A stretch of 64,000 bases of DNA from Prorocentrum cordatum (Eukaryota; Sar; Dinophyceae; Prorocentrales; Prorocentraceae), in the NCBI GenBank assembly GCA_963575745.1, contig CAUYUJ010015700.1, positions 151,808-215,807 on the forward strand, written 5' to 3'. The position numbers and the translations under genes were made by a program. How positions within the stretch are numbered: position 1 is the first letter of the stretch; each line of letters begins with the position of its first letter. Positions 53,100 through 64,000 of this stretch are shown here, piece by piece. The notes beneath the pieces are model-generated. The model worked only from the letters and a program-made list of their open reading frames with translations. It ran no database searches and was not told the origin of the DNA.

Positions 53100-55725
53100 G
53101 CTTCGGCCCCCCCGTCTGTTCGAACTGCGTTCCCAATCATCCCTGGCTGGGCGCTGTACTCTGGTCACCCCTCCGATCATTATCATTGCCTCCCCGTCCG
53201 CCCCCACCTTCACCAGGTGCGACTGAGCCGATGGCGAGGGGAAGGTGACCAGGTGACTCGCAGTTGTCGGGAGGCCCTGAGACTTGCGTCACAAGGGACG
53301 TTCCCAGGGTTCGATCCTTGAATATTTCCCCGTATCGAAACTTCGTTCGGGACAAAGGATTTCTCGACAGCCGGCCCTGGGATGAATCGTGAGTTCGCGA
53401 GAGGAAAGCTGGGCGCACGTTGCGCCGTTAACGGAGGCATTCGATCAATCCAACCCCGTTGGCTTGAATGATGGTACACCCATCGCGGCGAAATTGCTTA
53501 ACCTGTTGTTCTAAACCAGCGTATGTTTGCATGCAGGTTCCTTTGTCTTCCGCAACATTTCTTGGTTTGATCTGGCAGAGGCGATATCTCGTTTGACGGC
53601 TGCCAGTTCTGCCCCGCGCGCTTCTAGCTCCAACAATTGCAACTGGCGCCTTTCAATGATCTCTTCCGATCCGTCCGAGTCTCGGCGCCGTCTCATTTGC
53701 CTTGCTATTGTTGCGGTGGGTGTCTGCAGATATGTTCAACTGTTCTGCCTTTATGACGGGATCGCCTGTTCCCTGAACTCTGTGCTCCCAGCGCATTCCG
53801 CGCACCTCTTGGCACCTCCGCCCAGGTGCCCCCTGCGTGCGGGTGTCGCACACCCCACGAAAATCCAAAGGAAAAGCTTTGGACATATGCGACATGGCTC
53901 ATCCGGCGCACCCATTCGATCTCGGGTCAGCCTGGCCGCCCTCGCACGAACCGGGCAAGCAACAGTAGGACTCGGAAAAGGCTCAACAAACGCGGGCTGA
54001 GCCAGCGTCGAGTTAGCCCTCTCCGGTGATCCAGCACCTCCCGGCGGAGCCGTTGGTACAAGCTTGATCTCTGACACAGCTACTGCGCCAGGTTGCCTAG
54101 CTGTCTGGATCTTCTCTAGGGACCCCTCGCAATCCTGCGCTGCTCCAAGTGAGATTCTAGCCGTCTATTCTCTTCGCTCACGGCACGAATGGCGAGCGCA
54201 TCTCTCTTGATCCGCTCATCTGCGCGCCCCTGTGCGTGGTTCCAGGCCTCGGCCATGCTTCTTTGATCGCCATGCCTCAGTGCCCAAGCTCTCTGGTCCT
54301 GCTCCCGGAGGTTCGCGCCGCATCTAGCTTCAACTATTCGGCCTCGAGCCTGGCAGCATCGCGTTGATTGCGGAGCCTGGTTTTCCCGCGCCGCCTGCCC
54401 TCGGGCCTCTCCCTTTCCATCCCTTCTGGCGGCATCAGCTATCATCTGATATTCAACTCGCCCCTTATCGGCCTGCAGTTGAGACGATGATAACATTTGT
54501 TTGGCCGCACTCTGAATGGTCCCCTTTTATTCCTCTTCTTGGGCGAGACGCCGCTGAGCCACGTCCGCAATCCCTGCCATTTCCGCCTCCGCTCGCAGCA
54601 TCCGTTTCTGCGCGCCCTATGCAATGGCAGCCTTTTCTTTTTTCAGCTCTATCTGCCATTGCCCTTATTTCTGTCTCAGATTCAGCGAGTTTGTGGCTGG
54701 CTTCTTCGGCGGCCGCCTTATTCGCATGTGCCTGAAGAAGAATCGGTTGCATCTGCGCACTTGTTGCACTCAGCTGCCCCCGCATCATGTTTGTGATGTT
54801 CTTCCCACTCCTGAATGGCGATGCGACGGCAATAATAATCCCCCAGCGCAATGCATTCTTCACAGGGCCACGCCAAACTGCATTCCGGGCACAGCATCGA
54901 ACATGGCGCGCATACAGGTCGACGACGCGAACCCCCCCCGCCCCTTTTTGCGCGCTTCCCCAGGGCAACGATTCCCCGCCTGAGGCGGGCATCTGGGGCC
55001 CGCGTTCCAGTAGCTGTCCAGGATCGGAAAACTGCCTTGGTCATATTCGACAGTAGACGAGGTGACCCGAGGACATCACATCCTCTTGAGCTGGAGCGTC
55101 CGGCTCTTGGAGCCTTTTCACGGCTCCTGCTGGATGTAGGTGCACGTTGCTCCCTCGTTCTTAACCCTATGTTCCTAAGGGTGTATTTTTGCTTCTGCGT
55201 TGGATCATCCCTTTCGTCTTGCATAATGAGCTCGCCGCGCTCTGGCACACTGTCATGGTCAGCCCTTGATATAGCATGAAATTTGGTCGAGAGAAACCCT
55301 GCGATCACGGCGGGGGATTCTGATCATCAGCGTCGCTCTTGGTTTTCTTTGTCTTCGGGAGTGGAGTCGCACCGGTCGGTTCTCTCGCGCGCCGAGCTGG
55401 GCGCGCGGCGTCGGGCGAGTTTTCTATCGGCCGGGCCGACGAACTCCGCCTTCCATACCCAAACTCCCGCTATAGGGGCTTCTTTCTTCTTCAAGCTAGC
55501 CATCCGAATCAAGTGCTCTCCGAAGGTCCTCGGCGAGGCGAGCCCGCTAAATCGGCCCTGGAGGGGATCGGATGATGCGATGGGCCAGGCGACGTGTGAT
55601 ATTGGGCATATTCTTCGTTCTTTCCATCGGATTCGAGCTCTCTTCCCCTGACTGTCCATCGCTCGCGTCTTCGCCCTGTCCATTCATCACAAACTGAGTT
55701 ACTTGTTCCGCGTCGCAATGTTCTC
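53100..55725 (-). pseudogene. Gag N-terminal region: coiled coils and a Cys/His cluster
   Basis: Minus-strand frames between 55.7 and 53.1 kb: an acidic N-terminus (GGGEHCDAEQVTQFVMNGQG, 55718-55560) and a Cys-rich segment (CAPCSMLCPECSLAWPCEEC then YYCRRIAIQEWEEHHKHDAG, about 54917-54745) with C-X2-C pairs suggestive of zinc binding. Two coiled-coil stretches follow (QLSATSAQMQPILLQAHANK with AESETEIRAMADRAEK, about 54790-54620; ISEENRRLESHLEQRR-like, about 54170). A Gly/Pro-rich stretch comes next (QFEQTGGPKPPGDPPGGPGD, about 53115). Probably the N-terminal gag of the same minus-strand copia element. Frames change repeatedly. No domain name is safe. Confidence 0.4.
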
Positions 55726-56099
55726 CGCCCCCCATGCCAATGGGAACACTTCCTGGAGATATTTCCTCCCCATGGTTCGAGTTGACTGATGTTCTCGGGC
55801 TTGAGTGCACTGGCACGGTTTCAGATGGCGTTCTGGCGGAAGCATTGGCTGAGCCTCGCCCTCCGCCTGACGTCTGCACTCTAGTCTTCATCTGGTTATC
55901 TATAAGGGAATTCCCGTTTAGCTGACTGTAGAAGAACCCCGAAGGGAGGAGGCCGGCGCGCCAGCCGACGCGCGCGGGGCGGGCACGCTCCTTTTTCTGC
56001 TCTTCTAAGTCGATGCAGCTGCGGAAAGGCACAGCGCGGCGGCAGCAAGTGAAGGCGGCGGCAGCAGGCAGATGGCGCGGAGAGGAGTGCATTGACTGA

Positions 56100-56800
56100 A
56101 CCAGCACTGGCCTGGATGAGCTCACCAGCCCTGGCCCACCTGGCCACAAGCAGAAAACGCGCACATCCAGGCAACGGGGTCGCACTTGCATGCTCTGGGG
56201 GCTCGATGGGCGCCCACGCCCACATGGTCTGCTCGTCCGCATCTAGACCCAACTTGGCTGACAGGCGGGGGAAGGCGGCGGCGTCCTCAAACGCGCGAAT
56301 GTTCTTGGCCATTACGATCATGCGAGACGACACACAGAAATAGTCCAGCACCGTTCCTGGTTTGGCCTGCATACATGCAGGCTCCGTCCTACCTCTGGAG
56401 ATCCCAAATATGAACCGAAGAGCGCGGTTCGCAACTCAGGTCCCATGTTCCACTCACATGCAAGCGCCCAGTGACGCCTCTCTGCGTTGAGTCTGGTAAC
56501 GCACCAGGCCATCCGCACAATGAGATCCACACTGTCACCGTCGATCTCAACGGGGTCAACCAGATAGACTGGGATCACCACAACCCCCGTAGCAGGCCCC
56601 CATCGCAGGTGAGACGCAAGAGCACGCCCACGGGCAAACACATGACCTTCCATTCCAGGCCCGAGGCTGACGTGAACACGCTTAGGCGCAAGAGCCGCTA
56701 AACCTCCGAAGGCGAACGCCCATGCCCGCGTCAGGCGCCGCCGCCCACAGCCCAGCGAAACCGAGCCTGGAGGTCGCACGTTGGGCATCGGGCAAGCGCC
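56100..56800 (-). pseudogene. LINE-like endonuclease/exonuclease/phosphatase fragment
   Basis: In minus-strand order: VHVSLGPGMEGHVFARGRAL, GVVVIPVYLVDPVE, VDLIVRMAWCVTRL and WALACEWNMGPELRTALF. After a shift: MQAKPGTVLDYFCVSSRMIV. This follows the second half of an APE-type endonuclease domain (VYL motif, GDWN-like CEWN, then the DYF/VS strand). The catalytic His/Asp end and the RT are missing. It is a retroposon remnant with one frameshift. The upstream part (57.2-56.8 kb) is Ala/Arg-rich without clear motif. Confidence 0.5.
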
Positions 56801-57199
56801 CGCGATCTGCATGGTGTATTGGGCCAGTGCGATAGCATAGCTGCGGGCCGGCATGGAGACGCCATCGGCCAGAGAGCCGCGGGAAAAGACTTGGATCGCG
56901 ACGACGCTGCTGATGGGGGCCGCCGAAGCGGCGGCGGCGCTGCGGCAAATCCTGGCAAGCTGCGAACAGCAGTTGCCGTGGGATAAGATTCGCGATGGGG
57001 AAGAGCGCAGCTGCCCCCCGCATCGAGGTCCAGGATGGTGGGCTCGGCCTCCTTGTGCCTCTGCGCACTGACATGTTTCATCGCCCCAATCGAGCCCCCG
57101 GCGAGGGCGAGGGCGGGGCGCCCGCAGCCCAGGCCCAGAGAATAGACGATGGTGCTTGCCACGCCAACCATGGCCAATGACAACGAATGTACACGGCGA

Positions 57200-58500
57200 G
57201 CAGGCCTCCAAGCAGACCCGTAACTATCCGCGACGCAGGTGCGTCAGGCGACCTCGCGGCGCTTGGCGCGCTCGGCAGCTGCCGCGGCCACGCGCTCGAT
57301 GGCCCCCCGCATCCTGGTCTCCTCGGCCGGGGCCTCCTCGCCGAAGACAGCTGGCAGGGGGGCGCAGAGAGTCTCGAAGTCGTCGGCGCCCGCGGGCACT
57401 GCTGACTGGATCGCCTGCCGCCGCTGCTCCTGGACATCCGCGGGCATGCCTCCTCAAGGGCGCCGAGCCCCGGCGCTGGCGCGGCATCCTCATTCAGGCC
57501 GCCAGCAACCTCGGCCTGCAGGACGCGAGCCTGGAAGCAGGCGGAGACAATGGAGGCCAAGGTTCGGTCAGCCGGTCAGCCCCCGCTGCCTGTTGAATTT
57601 TGCCCAGCTGGTCGACGAGCAGGCGGGGCGCTGGGGCCGCGGCGCTGCCCGCGACTGGCGCGGGGACCCCGGCAGAGACCCGCCACCTCTGGCGCCCCAG
57701 CTCGGCGACGTCCTGCGCCAGCGCGGCGATGCCCTGGCCGACCCCCTCGACGCGCCCCTCGAGCTCCCGATTAGCAGCCCAATGCTTAGCGAGCTGCTCC
57801 TCTCGCGCAGCCTGCCGCCGCTTGACCCGATCGACGCGGGTCGCGAAGTGGGGGGCCTGAGACGAAATCGGCCGCGCCGCCGCGCTCCTCTCCTTTATGC
57901 CTTCGCGATCGCGCGCGGGCCCGTCGCGCGCGCGTGACTGCGAAATCGCCGAGGGCGTCAAGCTGCCTGAGAACGTTCCCGATCTCGACGAGACGGCGCT
58001 GGTCGGCATCGCCAGACTCAGACTGGGGCGCAGCTCCAGCGCCGGCGGGCGGCTGGCCGCTGCCGGGGCCCGCGGCCGAGAGCTGCGCATTGAGCGTCTG
58101 GATCTCCAGGTCCTTGTCGCTCCGCTCTCCCCCGCGGGCGGCCTCGGCCCGCTCGGCGCACCCTCCGCGCCAAGCCCACCCCCGTCGGCACGGCGGGGGG
58201 GAGGGCGACGGGGGGGCAGGAGGCAGCAGGAGAACGGGGACACGGAGGCCGAGGACAGGGAGAGCCGCGCCAGCTCGGACAGGGCACTTTGCTGGAGCGG
58301 CTTGGAAGCTGAACCTCGCTACGGAAGGAAGATCTGCGTCAACATAAACTGTCTGAGGTCCGCGAGGATCTCTCGGACCTGCGCCGGGCCCCCCTCGCGC
58401 GCCAGGGGCGGCGCCGGAAGCGCCGCCAGGGGGCCCAGGCGCCGATGCAGGACGACCGCGCGGAGCTCCGAATGTTCGGCCCACGCCATCGACTATCCGG
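57200..58500 (-). pseudogene. Coiled-coil Ala/Arg-rich frames, possible LINE ORF1
   Basis: On the minus strand, heptad-like segments are visible in three frames: DKDLEIQTLNAQLSAAG and VEIGNVLRQLDALGDFAV (58140-57950), REEQLAKHWAANRELEGRVE and IAALAQDVAELGRQ (57810-57680), and TRMRGAIERVAAAAAERAKR (57320-57255). GC-rich and frame-disrupted. Its position upstream of the endonuclease fragment would suit the ORF1/linker of a LINE. This is inference only. Confidence 0.35.
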
Positions 58501-59350
58501 CACTAACAAACACCCCCTTCGACGACGACACGGCCCGACACGCGCGCGAGCCTTGGGCGCGCCCCAGCGCGCCGCGCCGCGAAAGTCGAGGACGGGCCCA
58601 GAACACGCGCGCAAACGGCGGCCAGATGCGAAGCGGTGGAGTTGGACTGCAGATTGCCCTGTCAATAAGACCGATAGCTTAAGATGGACGCTGCCACGCG
58701 GCGACCAATCTCGAAAACTCACCTGCCAGTGTTCAACGCCATGATGCGCGCCTGGCACTGCTCCACATCACGCAGCGGACTTATACGCCGCAGGACCAAA
58801 GATCCCATCGCTCAACATTACGCCGCCGAACAGACTCGAGAGAGAGAGAGAGAGACACGCACACAACGCGACCCCCAGCAACACGCGCGCACGCGCGGAG
58901 GAGGGGGGGAAGAGGAGGAGGAAGGAGGCGGAATGAATTAATGAATGTCCTCCATGGGCCAACGCGTCTCTGCCGGCCACGCGCGCACGACCGCGCGCGC
59001 CATAAAACCGAGCGGACGCAGACGCGCCGCTTGTCGGCTGGAGTTCGGCCTGATCGATAGACAATCAGCAAGACCAGCGAACCCGCCGACCCGCGGCCCC
59101 GAAGCCCCCAACAGGCCCATGGAGCCCAGCAGGCCAAAGCAGGGCAGGAACGCCGCCATGCGCCCCAGACTGCTCGGGCGAGCTGGCGAAGACCCCCCGG
59201 GAAGCACCCGCGGGGGGGGCGACCGCAAAAGCCCTCCACCCCGCGGAACGCATCCAAGACAGGGTCATCGCCAGCGTGAAACGACGATTCCTATCGAGAC
59301 ACTTCTCGCCGGCCTCAAACAGGCCAGTTCCTATCGAGATTAGTTGTTTG
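58500..59350. other. No gene recognised; short GA repeat and a repeated 12-mer
   Basis: Contains a (GA)n run at 58829-58853 and GAGGAGGA near 58910. TTCCTATCGAGA occurs at 59288-59299 and again at 59330-59341, just before element 3, and may mark a boundary. Otherwise nothing seen. Confidence 0.4.
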
Positions 59351-59527
59351 ACCTAAACGGTTGGACCCCGCCCTCCCCAGTCGGCTTGGGTTTCCTCTCT
59401 CTCCCTGCCCTTGCCCCTGCTGCTCTCTCTCTCCCCCTCTCTCCCGCTCAAGCCTTCGGGGCTCAAAGCCCTGGAGCCGACCTCAGGAGGTCTGGGCGCC
59501 CCCCGGGCGCCCGGAAGCGCGCGTGCG

Positions 59528-59953
59528 ATGGCCGCCTGGCGCCTGGCGCCGGCGGGTCCCGCACGCAGGCTGGTTGCGCTGGCCGCAAGCGCGGCCGCCT
59601 GCGACTGGCGCGGGCCGCTCGGCACAGCGGCGGCCCGCGCCCGGTGGGCCGGCCCAGCCGAGGCCCACGAGGCCCTGCCTGGGCGCACCGTGCCGCACTA
59701 CGATGACTCCGAGTACGGCACAGAGACCGGCGAGCCAGAGGAGGGAGGTGAGGCTGCCGGCAGCACCCAGGCGCCGCCCGACAGTGGGCCGCCGGGCGCG
59801 CCCCCTCAGCCGCCCACCCACGCCGCCGGAGGAGTCAACAACACCGGCAACGCCACCGGCGGCACCAGTGACGGAGAGTCCTGGATCGGCGCTGGGGCGT
59901 TTGGGCGCTGGGCTGGAAGCCCTTGGGCGAGGGCACCTGGGCCTGGCGCATGA
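59528..59953 (+). pseudogene. Element 3 ORF1, N-terminal part with signal-peptide-like start
   Basis: ATG at 59528 gives MAAWRLAPAGPARRLVALAA then SAAACDWRG: a short basic start, a hydrophobic Ala/Leu core and a small-residue exit, as in a signal peptide. An acidic segment (HYDDSEYGTETGEPEEGG) and a Pro/Gly linker follow, then SWIGAGAFGRW, which corresponds to SWIRGWG in element 1. The frame is lost near 59925 and the protein continues in the next frame. Confidence 0.6.
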
Positions 59954-60279
59954 GCGGCATGGGCGGAGGCGCGCGCGAGAAGCTGGACAGCCGCGGGAGC
60001 GCCTTCTCGACCCATGCCGAGACGGGATGGCTGACCAAGGAGGGCGGCTGGTTCCTCTACGCCCTCGAGAAGCTGGGCCTGACGGTCTTCGGGGCCGCCT
60101 GGCCGGTGGTGGCGTGGACGTTCATCTTCCTGGACTCCCTCGCGATGCTCGCCTTCCTCACCCACATCTGCCAGACGCTGCTGGCCCCCTGTGCCGCCGC
60201 CCTCTGGTTGATTGGTCTTCTGGCGCGGTGCTTCAAGTGCCGCTGGCGAGAGCCTGGCGATGCAGCTGCCGAAAGGTAA
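59923..60279 (+). pseudogene. Element 3 ORF1, membrane region, ended by an in-frame TAA
   Basis: GWLTKEGGWFLYALEKLGLT, VFGAAWPVVAWTFIFLDSLA, FLTHICQTLLAPCAAALW and LIGLLARCF align with residues 185-255 of element 1 ORF1. Identical positions include GWL, GGW, LY, FG-AWP and L-APC. TAA at 60277 ends the frame, but homology resumes in the same frame at 60319, so the stop is probably a mutation. Confidence 0.65.
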
Positions 60280-60318
60280 CTGCCGCCGGCTCCGCCTGCC
60301 CTCACCCAGATCCACTGG

Positions 60319-61950
60319 ATGGGGCCAGAGACCAGACCCGCCACGACCACCGAGTACTACAGCAAGAAGGTGAAGGGTCGTGGAACGGGGAGGAGGCCGA
60401 ACGACGTGTTGGTCAAGATCGACGACCATGTGGCACGGGTGCGGATCGACCTCGCTGAGCCCAAGCGGATCGACCGGACGGGCCTCTGGGTGGATTACCT
60501 GAGCGTGAAGGGGGCCAGCTCCCGCGCGCTCCGCCAGAAGCTGGAGACGCTTGAGGGCCGTTCGCCCCACCTGTGCCGCAACATGGTCTGCCGAGATCGG
60601 CCCGGGGAGATCCACTGCAAGGAGTGCGCAGCCCTGGACTCCGAAGCGATCGTGGACATCGGCCCCCACGCCAAGTTCACTGCCTGCCGCGGCAACTTCC
60701 TACTCCGGCGGGCCTTCACGGATCTCGGGCGCGGTACGTGGCGAACCACTGTGTTCACGTACTGCCTCTTGTCCTGCGGCTGCTCTTTCTGCTGCCGGCG
60801 ACGCCGCCGTCGTAAGACAGGCGCTGCGGAGCCAGGCGTTGCAGGAAGTGTCGCAGAAGTCCTTGATCAGGAGTCCGAGTCAGAGGTGGAGGCTGAAGAC
60901 AAGCCATGTGAGGCGGTCCGGGTGGGAATCGTACTTCGTGGAGGCGCTCGCCCCTTGGCCCCCGACGGCTGCCGTGACGCCGCGGAGGCCGAGCCGACCA
61001 CCCTGCTCACGGAGGACGGCCAGGCTTCCGACCTCCCGCCCCCCAGCGACGGGAGGAACTCCTTCGCCCATCTCTGCGCCCATCATTCGCAGGTCTACAG
61101 GGCCTCCCGGTACCGCGACAAGTGCTCCCAGGTGACCTGCTACCGCCAAGCAGTTGGCAACGCCGAGGGTGTACCACTTTGCCTCCTGCACCTAGGTGGG
61201 GAGGCTGGCAGAGCAGCGCAGGCTACTGCTACTACGCCGAGCCGTGGACTCTTCGCAGGCTTGAGGCGTCGGGTAGTCCGCAGCCGCAGCCCTCGGGCGC
61301 GCGAGCCAGGGGCCCCCGCGGCAACGGCCCCTCCAGCAGATGGAGGCCGAGGGCCCGAAGTTCGTCGTGGTCGTCGTGGGCAGGCAGCAGTAAGCCCATC
61401 CCCCCACGAGGCGCCGTCTGCGCCGCGGGCTCCGCCCGCTAGCGTTCGGTTCGAAGCTTCACTTTCCCCAAGGGCGCCCCTGCCACAGAGCGCCAGCCCC
61501 GCCCCGAGCGAGGAGACAGACCAGAGCGACTACCTGGTCCTGAGCGTTCGAGTGCAGTGGGCGGCTGGACCGCAGTGGATCGTGTTCTTGGGCAGGTCAA
61601 GGCCTGGAGAGGGCCCGTTGGGGGACGGCAGCCTAACCGTGGTGGACGTCGAGGAGCCGGGCACCAAGGACCGCTCCCCTGGCGACATCGAGCAGATCTG
61701 CTTTACCCTCAAGACCGCTGGGATCGAGCACGCCCCCGCCACCAGCGACCAGGGCAAGCTCCCCACCGGATACCTCGAGGGACTCTTGCACCACCCGCCA
61801 CTCGGTGCAGAGGAGCTGGGGATCAGCGTGAACGGCATCGTCGTGTGCAAGTCTGTGGGAGAAACTACACCCATGGAACGGGGTCCCAGTGGGCGGGAAG
61901 GCCACGAGGATCAGCCGCCCCCAGTGGGCCCAGCTTCGAGCCCGAGGTGA
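60319..61950 (+). pseudogene. Element 3 ORF1, main part with two conserved Cys/His modules
   Basis: Homologous to residues about 295-840 of element 1 ORF1: GLWVDYLSVKGASSRALRQK, HLCRNMVC, EIHCKECAALDSEAIVDIG, a basic membrane stop (CRRRRRRKTG), EPGVAGSV, and then the second module CAHHSQVYRASRYRDKCSQV with CLLHLGGE. A serine/arginine-rich linker and EVEEPG-type acidic patches follow. The frame is lost near 61925. Homology (KHWARLDRSSSP) continues in another frame to about 62080, with a stop immediately after. Function unknown. Conservation between the two copies shows that the protein once mattered to the element. Confidence 0.65.
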
Positions 61951-62224
61951 CCAGCTTGCATGTCAGCACCCAGCTGGTGCAGCAGGCGACGCCAGCAGCG
62001 CACAGCCCCCCGCCGCCGACGGGATGGACACGCAGCTCAGGAAGCACTGGGCGAGACTCGACCGCAGCAGCTCCCCCTAGCCGCCCTTTGGCGGTGGATG
62101 GGGCCTGGATGAGGAGCGCGACCGGGCCACCCCCGCCCCGCGCCGCTCCTCGCGCAGCCCTGGAAAGGCCCCGGAGGAGGAGAACACCGGGGAGGCCATG
62201 CTGGGGCTGCATCTCGCAGCTCAC

Positions 62225-62247
62225 GATGATGATGATGATGATGATGA
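62225..62247. repeat. Short GAT microsatellite at the break of element 3
   Basis: GATGATGATGATGATGATGA directly follows the last element-1-like sequence. It may be the truncation or insertion boundary. Confidence 0.9.
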
Positions 62248-62249
62248 AG

Positions 62250-62830
62250 CGCCTTGAAAGGTCGGTCCTCCCAAAACACAAACCTGAGAAGCCACCAATA
62301 CGCCAAGTGCGTACGGTAGAGAAAGAGGGAAACGGGAGGAGAGGCAGGAGAGGAAAGAGGCGGAGAAAAGGTGAGGCCCAACCCAGGATTGAAACCCATG
62401 ATACTGAAAGAAATCCTGAATGACAGACTGTCCAATGTCCCAAATGAATCCCACCACTAGGTCTCTCTTGTGTTGAATGAAGATGAGAAACATAATGAAA
62501 GATAATGAAAGAGGTGCCCAAATTTGATTAACAAGATCTTGAGTGACAATTGGGGCCCAACCTTGAAAGCACATGGTCCCAAGGTCTAAAGTAAGTAAGA
62601 GGTGAAGAAAACTTCCATTAAGTCCCATGAAACCCATTGGACATGAGTAGGGGTCAAGGCGGATATATGTACTGAAAGAGAACCTGAAAGATAAACTGAA
62701 TGTCTCAAGCACGCAATGAACCCAGAAGATACGGAGGCATACAAGATGAACTGTCAAAGCAGAATGAGATCCCAACCGTGAGAACCCACACCAGGCATGT
62801 CAAGGAATATGGAATATGGTTGAATTCAAA
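62250..62830. other. AG-rich unassigned sequence
   Basis: Purine-rich plus strand with repeated GAAAG and AATGAAAGA wording and no convincing frame. A different composition from the GC-rich element to its left. Confidence 0.35.
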
Positions 62831-62835
62831 CAAAT

Positions 62836-63480
62836 ATGGAGAACGCAAGTTGGCTGGAAATGTTTATAACCTTTTGTATTTTGCCAACCAACATCGTAGA
62901 AATACCTGCAAGAGAGATTGAGAGAGACTGAGAGTCCTCCAAAAGCCGCAGGCCCATGCACCGCAGACACCAGGAGATCCAGTCTGAGGGAGTCCCAGGA
63001 ATGGCCTTCAGCCGTACTTCCAACGCCACTTTTCCACGAAGAAATCTCCATCCCACCAGTAGTCGGACAAGTACCACACAACTGGGTGAGGCCAGCCCGA
63101 ATCGGGATCGATCCACGTGTCAAAGTACTCCGTATTCCATACTTTGGTGTAGACTTCGTCCTCTTCGCAGTAGTTCCACATTCCGCCCGAGCCGTGTGTC
63201 CACTTGAGACGCTTCTTGGCGGCAAGCTTGACTGGGAGGCTGCGTTTAGCCATCCCCTGGAGTTGGAGGTTTCCCAGCCGTCTCAGACAAGGGCTCCAGA
63301 AAGGATTTGAGGCGAAACGGCTACTGACCCGCAGCCAATTCTGCCCACGGAACTCTACGAACCCTTTCATCGGGACCCCGAACGTTGACATACAGACCAT
63401 GATAGCCGCTGTCCCGACAAGCTTTGAAGAACGGGATTTTGCACCAGTCATATGTGAAATGAGGACCACCAAGGCCCGAC
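62836..63480 (-). other. Possible exons of an unrecognised protein
   Basis: Three protein-like stretches lie on the minus strand. First, PHFTYDWCKIPFFKACRDSG then YHGLYVNVRGPDERV (about 63465-63325). Second, GGMWNYCEEDEVYTKVWNTE, YFDTWIDPDSGWPHPVVWYL and SDYWWDGDFFVEKWRWKYG (about 63190-63015). Third, RYFYDVGWQNTKGYKHFQ (about 62912-62860). The third is preceded by a pyrimidine-rich tract ending TCTCTCTTGCAG, a good 3' splice site. The second follows CTCCAACTCCAG. The aromatic-rich composition is unlike the repeat-derived frames. Splicing phases could not be reconciled by hand. Family unknown. Confidence 0.4.
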
Positions 63481-64000
63481 GGTATAAGAAACCGAGCCGG
63501 CAACTTGACCACCCTTTGGAATAGTAGCGGGGAGCAGTGTGAAAGTGCCTCAAGATCTCGTTTAGACAGGAAGCAGACTTTGCGTTTAGACCTGCAAAGC
63601 TTCCCCTGAAAGATAACGTAAGGATCCGAAGCCGTGGGATGTAGCATACCGAAAGCTTGAGCCCGAGACTGCAGGAGCCGACAGGAGGCATGGGGAGGGA
63701 AGGGGCCCATCCCCCCAAGCCCAAGGGAGGAAAACAGACGCCGAGGCCCCAAGACCCAGAGGCATCCTGAGGAAGGATGGATTGTTGCGAAGCCACGGTA
63801 TCCCTAAGATCGAAGGATCGAGCGGGTCCCAGATAGAATCGCACAAGTGACATCTCCTGGTGTCAGCCAATCCACTAGGTGGTAGGCAAAGGAAGAGAGG
63901 AGATCCCAAAGGGGTCTCGATTCAGACCCAAATGCAAATTCCGTGAGGCGTCAGATGCCCCGGCTCCACTAGTATTGGAGCCTGTTCTCTGAGGCCGCAA
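63481..64000. other. Right-edge sequence without recognised gene
   Basis: Mixed AG-rich sequence. Minus-strand frames (63853-63481) are Ser/Leu/Pro-rich and unconvincing, although they could be further upstream exons or leader of the segment just described. Confidence 0.3.

Larger units (their letters stand above)
59360..62217 (+). mobile_element. Element 3: truncated relative of element 1 carrying ORF1 only
   Basis: Begins with a pyrimidine-rich leader resembling repeat A of element 1 (CTCTCTCCCTGCCCTTGCC, then CCGCTCAAGCC). ORF1 follows, homologous to 2.2-4.9 kb of element 1 through the membrane region, both Cys/His modules and the RLDRSSSP motif. Similarity ends near 62217 at a GAT microsatellite. 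No recombinase or 3' repeats follow, so the copy is 3'-truncated. Confidence 0.78.

Noticed and set aside
58829-58915. GA-rich run as a regulatory GAGA element
   Set aside because: Simple repeat with no associated gene or start site.

Overview
The window looks like nuclear DNA of a dinoflagellate alga. The genus cannot be read from the sequence. The evidence is indirect: there is no convincing host gene, tRNA or rRNA; very long simple repeats (CAT, CTA, ACAT/ATGC, GAC, poly-A) are present; and decayed retrotransposons of several kinds are packed side by side, including tyrosine-recombinase (DIRS/PAT/Ngaro-type) and Ty1/copia-type elements. The 1.7-16 kb and 57-62 kb parts are strongly GC-rich, whereas 32-56 kb is more balanced.

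Layout. 0.3-1.7 kb is an imperfect CAT tract. 1.7-16.4 kb (+) is a nearly complete 14.7 kb tyrosine-recombinase retroelement (element 1) with the split direct repeats A1-ORFs-B1-A2-B2. It carries a membrane-protein-like ORF1, a CCCH-finger/methyltransferase-like ORF2, a charged ORF, the end of an RNase H, a second methyltransferase-like domain, and a tyrosine recombinase fused to a membrane tail. The reverse transcriptase (RT) is missing. After a second CAT tract come 17.1-20.2 kb of ACAT/ATGC repeats and unassigned DNA, a copia relic with 0.2 kb LTRs (20.2-23.3 kb, minus), and element 2 (23.3-29.9 kb, minus). Element 2 is a different tyrosine-recombinase retroelement with the same repeat architecture and the domain order gag - RT/RNase H - recombinase - methyltransferase. 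It is bounded on both sides by ACAT repeats.

30.9-31.5 kb and 37.4-39.1 kb are two apparent foldback (hairpin-ended) elements sharing an unusual end design: a short hairpin, a run of G, then an inner inverted repeat. 31.9-44.5 kb holds minus-strand retroelement debris of mostly unrecognised coding content plus a 64-bp minisatellite. 45.2-56 kb holds copia parts. Gag, protease and integrase core lie on the minus strand (55.7 to 49.4 kb), whereas the integrase C-terminus, RT and RNase H lie on the plus strand (45.2-48.4 kb), as if one element carried an internal inversion. 56.1-58.5 kb (minus) has a LINE-like endonuclease fragment and a coiled-coil ORF. 59.4-62.2 kb (+) is a truncated relative of element 1 carrying only its ORF1. 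The last 1.7 kb contains short protein-like stretches on the minus strand that may be exons.

The genes do not form a host pathway. They are parts of mobile elements, and almost all are broken by frameshifts or stops. The strongest candidates for something undescribed are the membrane proteins at both ends of element 1, the association of retroelements with microsatellite tracts, and the two hairpin/G-run foldback elements.
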